From the NCBI GenBank assembly GCA_938092125.1, contig CALKMQ010000180.1, positions 1 through 17,070 on the forward strand: a stretch of DNA of 17,070 nt, written 5' to 3'. Positions 15,301 through 17,070 of the stretch are shown in pieces. This stretch comes from an uncultured bacterium (GTDB lineage: Bacteria > Fidelibacterota > Marinisomatia > Marinisomatales > UBA1611). The notes below the pieces were generated by a model. It saw nothing but the letters and a program-made list of their open reading frames with translations. It was not told where the DNA came from and made no database searches. The first letter of the stretch is position 1, and the number at the start of each line of letters is the position of its first letter. Both the position numbers and the translations under genes were made by a program.

Positions 15301-17070
15301 AAATTATTTGACGTATTCAGATATGAAGAAATAGTGGTTTCAACTCCTGACTCTACCATAATTATTCCCCCAGACAGTGCTATTGATTATGTAACATACT
15401 ACACAATAGTGAATGACCCATCTCCTGATAGTATTTGGGTTATAATGACACAACCTTTTGGAAGTGAGCACATAATGTCTGTTATAATTGAAGATAACTT
15501 TGAGGATTTTTCAGGTAATCAAATTTTAGCAGGAGATACTATAACATTCACAACATCAGATAATATTGCTCCTGATTTTATTTCTGGTTCAGCTAGAATT
15601 GATTCTAATTTGTATGTGACTTTACAAAATAATCCATCTGAAGCATCCCGAAAAATTTGTGCAGTACACTTTTCCATTGATGATAATGTATTTACAGATA
15701 TCTCAGGTTTTAATTTTATAACTGTTAATGATTTTAGTGTTGAGGTATTTAAAAATAATGGTTTTGTTTCAAGTGCAAATATTGAAGAAATTGAGATTTT
15801 TGACCACCCTGAAGAAGGTAAAGATTCTGTCAAGTTACAAATAAAGTTTGATGAAGTTCCATCGGGTAAGGAGCAATTTCTTATTCGACCAGCCGATAAT
15901 TCAGCAATTTATGACTTAGGTCTAAATTCAATGAGTGTAGATAGCACTAGTGATACTCTTTTTACATTTGACTTGCGATTTCCTACAATTGATTCTACTA
16001 ATATTGAACATGAAGGTTTTGTTGACTTGATAATTGATTCAGTCATTTCAATATATTTTTCAGAGCCAATTGATGTCGAATCTTTTTTATATAAATTCAC
16101 TTCAAAACGTGATACTCTAGGATTTGATCACGCATTTAGGCTTAATCCAGACACTCTATTTTTAATTCTAGATTCTACAATAATGTCTTACGATACTCTT
16201 GACCTTGAGGTTCTTTATATTAAAGATACATCAGGGAATGTTAGAGATAGTTTATTAAGTAGACGTTTTTTTACAAAAGCGGCTGGTGATTTTAGCAATC
16301 CTCCTGATGACAGGGTTAGTTTAGAAGATTTGGCACTTTTTATATCAAGTTGGAATTCAAATGATTATTCTAAAAACCTTGGACCTTATATTGGTAGTCC
16401 ACCAAATATTAAAATAACTCAAGATAGCCTTTTTGGAATTGATGATGGCATGGCTTTTACTCAAATGTGGTTATGGTCATTACAAAAATATGGGCCAGTC
16501 GAAATAAGCGATGAAAATTTAGTTTTTGATGAGTTCTCATTGCTCCAGATTAGTGACGAAACAATTAGTATTTTACCGATAAGAGGAGCAAAGTATGGCC
16601 AAATAATTTTTGATTATGGTCAAAATATAAATAGCGTTACTGCAAAGGATAATCTTCAAATTAGTAATAATGGTACTATGCTAAAGAGCATTGATGATTT
16701 TGAAGGTCTTGGCGTTATCGAATTTGCTACTTCTAATAAATTGACTACACCATTGGGTTTTGATTTTAAAAGAAGTTCTTATGAAGATTTAGATGTACAT
16801 ATTAGTTATACATTTTTTGATGATAATTTTAATATTATTGATTCTAGAGATAGTGTTATAAACCAAATCAAAATTCCTAATGAGTTTTCATTAATGAAAA
16901 ACTATCCAAACCCTTTTAACCCAAAAACGAATATTCAATTCACGGTACCTGAACAATCTTTCGTAAAGTTATTCATTTATGATATTAATGGTAAGACTGT
17001 CTATAAGATTATTAACAGTGAATTAAAATCAGGATATTATAATGTGGTATGGGATGGGACAAATGAACTT
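12331..17070 (+). CDS. Giant secreted protein with Ig-like repeats, dockerin-like domain and type IX sorting tail (3' truncated)
   Basis: The frame runs open for 1580 codons to the window edge. A signal peptide (cleavage near INA-Q24) is followed by a PPC-like domain (about 25-193, ending YYIVVDGHNVGNTGDFSIVIG). From about residue 331 two Ig-like beta-domain types alternate. Type A is near 457-577, 697-818, 819-940 and 1077-1215, and shares DFxxxV and RP-x(4)-IYD-like C-terminal motifs. Type B (Big_5-like, opening with P-x-hydrophobic strands) is near 331-456, 579-696, 941-1076 and 1216-1318. Residues 1319-1390 match a dockerin-like pair (GDF, SLEDLALFISSW, LGPYIGSPPN, then DDGMAFTQMW), with the calcium loops degraded by insertion and substitution. 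From 1516 a type IX-like sorting domain begins (NYPNPFNP 1524-1531) and is cut by the window end. GAGGG (12318-12322) is the ribosome binding site. Confidence 0.85.
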   Translation, partial: MPFNRITALLIILCFSAPATINAQCEDDVNLTISVDDFPIELSGSTTASGDDFVVYSSGTTDILAGYLTNDVIYKFSIGFSDEDGDGENDEGINLFADMCRSGVNFDASIAIVKADGIDCKNIDENELIANENFSYELIDSGVLCPSAVDFSPPDYLPIAREVYLDEQGDYYIVVDGHNVGNTGDFSIVIGEMSHFSDYKNLHPQNLFVDIDFSNEVYGVNDGEVWSIGSILNGEDYFEIRDENGFNVGLGELLNENGGLLQQNTGYSTIRFPLINPPNYGSYIYVTVKDHIFATRDENGEILSQVTAPHLINSESIPFTIGDTIYIELYDIIPPLITIEGISVESDPMIVDPNENIIIYSSEKLFKNQDEVSAANLSDYISLSFLETGAPLGFSIDVSDDLRVIQIDPDDSFVDSQWEDIQITILNQNASGVSLNDESGNQITAKSSNIRINDIVNPLFTSAVIDSNSNTLVIISMNEEIYKDYADLVASGGLNTGHFDLAISSNDLNNVQNVLVENVIKVDSFEPVVGGETSLRLQLILDPPNASGSEIVTISTTFLPIRDRAGNQVLNQVTFNLKDELAPTLLQLSPDPDNAILPSSNIILLFSETVKSYNESDTSINDLNDSEFKKIVHLINQDGDTLNYQTDFNIDTTSITINPDALFTELETLTLSIKSSTLCDNDTNFTAAYNFEYEVADVSPPSFIEDSFGRGNDYVLIEMSENVFSNSEATEALTVQDFNLEVDYGDLNGAQSIYLESLADTSGGNPSIGETIFRLNLKVVGSANGTESILVRPTPNEIYDAGGNIMSATEVTEQFYLLPSPIFGQNSSLSPDNGFFRLIFENGPVFSNELSNSGLVIQDFKVLLTSNDDIISEVFPLYVVDENNNLLDNEGADTIKLDVSLDFIPTGGEIIRIFPESSNAIYNENGVNMDSSEFAGPFILNDQLRPFFSSNITNESNNISYNDTLIFCFNEPIRLLNGQPLTDDSALESFKLFDVFRYEEIVVSTPDSTIIIPPDSAIDYVTYYTIVNDPSPDSIWVIMTQPFGSEHIMSVIIEDNFEDFSGNQILAGDTITFTTSDNIAPDFISGSARIDSNLYVTLQNNPSEASRKICAVHFSIDDNVFTDISGFNFITVNDFSVEVFKNNGFVSSANIEEIEIFDHPEEGKDSVKLQIKFDEVPSGKEQFLIRPADNSAIYDLGLNSMSVDSTSDTLFTFDLRFPTIDSTNIEHEGFVDLIIDSVISIYFSEPIDVESFLYKFTSKRDTLGFDHAFRLNPDTLFLILDSTIMSYDTLDLEVLYIKDTSGNVRDSLLSRRFFTKAAGDFSNPPDDRVSLEDLALFISSWNSNDYSKNLGPYIGSPPNIKITQDSLFGIDDGMAFTQMWLWSLQKYGPVEISDENLVFDEFSLLQISDETISILPIRGAKYGQIIFDYGQNINSVTAKDNLQISNNGTMLKSIDDFEGLGVIEFATSNKLTTPLGFDFKRSSYEDLDVHISYTFFDDNFNIIDSRDSVINQIKIPNEFSLMKNYPNPFNPKTNIQFTVPEQSFVKLFIYDINGKTVYKIINSELKSGYYNVVWDGTNEL

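Noticed and set aside
15519..16100. Two minus-strand reading frames (15519-15833 and 15909-16100)
   Set aside because: They are antisense to the continuous 1580-codon giant frame and show no protein-like features.
11793..17070. Cellulosome-type polysaccharide-degrading complex
   Set aside because: No glycoside hydrolase, carbohydrate-binding module or multi-cohesin scaffold is visible in these genes.

Overview
The window is AT-rich, densely coded bacterial DNA. Two things suggest a marine member of the Fibrobacterota-Chlorobiota-Bacteroidota (FCB) group, most likely Candidatus Marinimicrobia (SAR406). First, the last protein carries the C-terminal type IX-like sorting domain (NYPNPFNP motif) and a degenerate dockerin-type pair typical of these phyla. 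Second, two intergenic regions match the Bacteroidota promoter form TTTG-N19-TAnnTTTG exactly. The phylum assignment is an inference, because no rRNA or marker gene is present. No tRNA, rRNA, CRISPR array or insertion sequence was seen, and no stretch over 300 bases lacks a gene.

Layout. 2-1126: 3' end of a large secreted protein (LamG-like, carboxypeptidase-regulatory-like and beta-helix parts). 1145-2443: a DUF998-like membrane protein and two small related exported proteins. 2460-5469: a tightly coupled three-gene operon of a threonine/serine dehydratase-fold enzyme, an ornithine cyclodeaminase-family reductase and a class I aminotransferase. 5479-6263 (minus): a polyphosphate kinase 2 gene split by a -1 frameshift at an exact A AAA AAG TAG sequence. 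6422-7423: a secreted protein with seven ~23-residue repeats. 7457-9019: L-threonine aldolase and an exported thioredoxin-fold protein. 9108-10217: protein-L-isoaspartate methyltransferase, driven by a promoter with an 8-bp palindrome in its spacer, and a coupled small exported protein of unknown function. 10289-17070: an overlapping operon of a CsgG/TolB-N-like plus DUF5683-like envelope protein, a cohesin-like lipoprotein, and a giant exported protein (at least 1580 residues) with Ig-like repeats, a dockerin-like domain and a sorting tail cut by the window end.

Two candidate systems stand out. (1) The dehydratase, reductase and aminotransferase, with threonine aldolase 2 kb away, cover the four reaction types of the beta-hydroxyaspartate cycle (glyoxylate/glycine assimilation). 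The aldolase and probably the aminotransferase belong to different families from those in the described cycle, so this would be a variant or a different 3-hydroxy-amino-acid pathway. (2) The cohesin-like lipoprotein lies directly upstream of, and overlaps, a giant dockerin-bearing exported protein, behind an envelope-assembly-like gene. This suggests a self-contained cell-surface display module.
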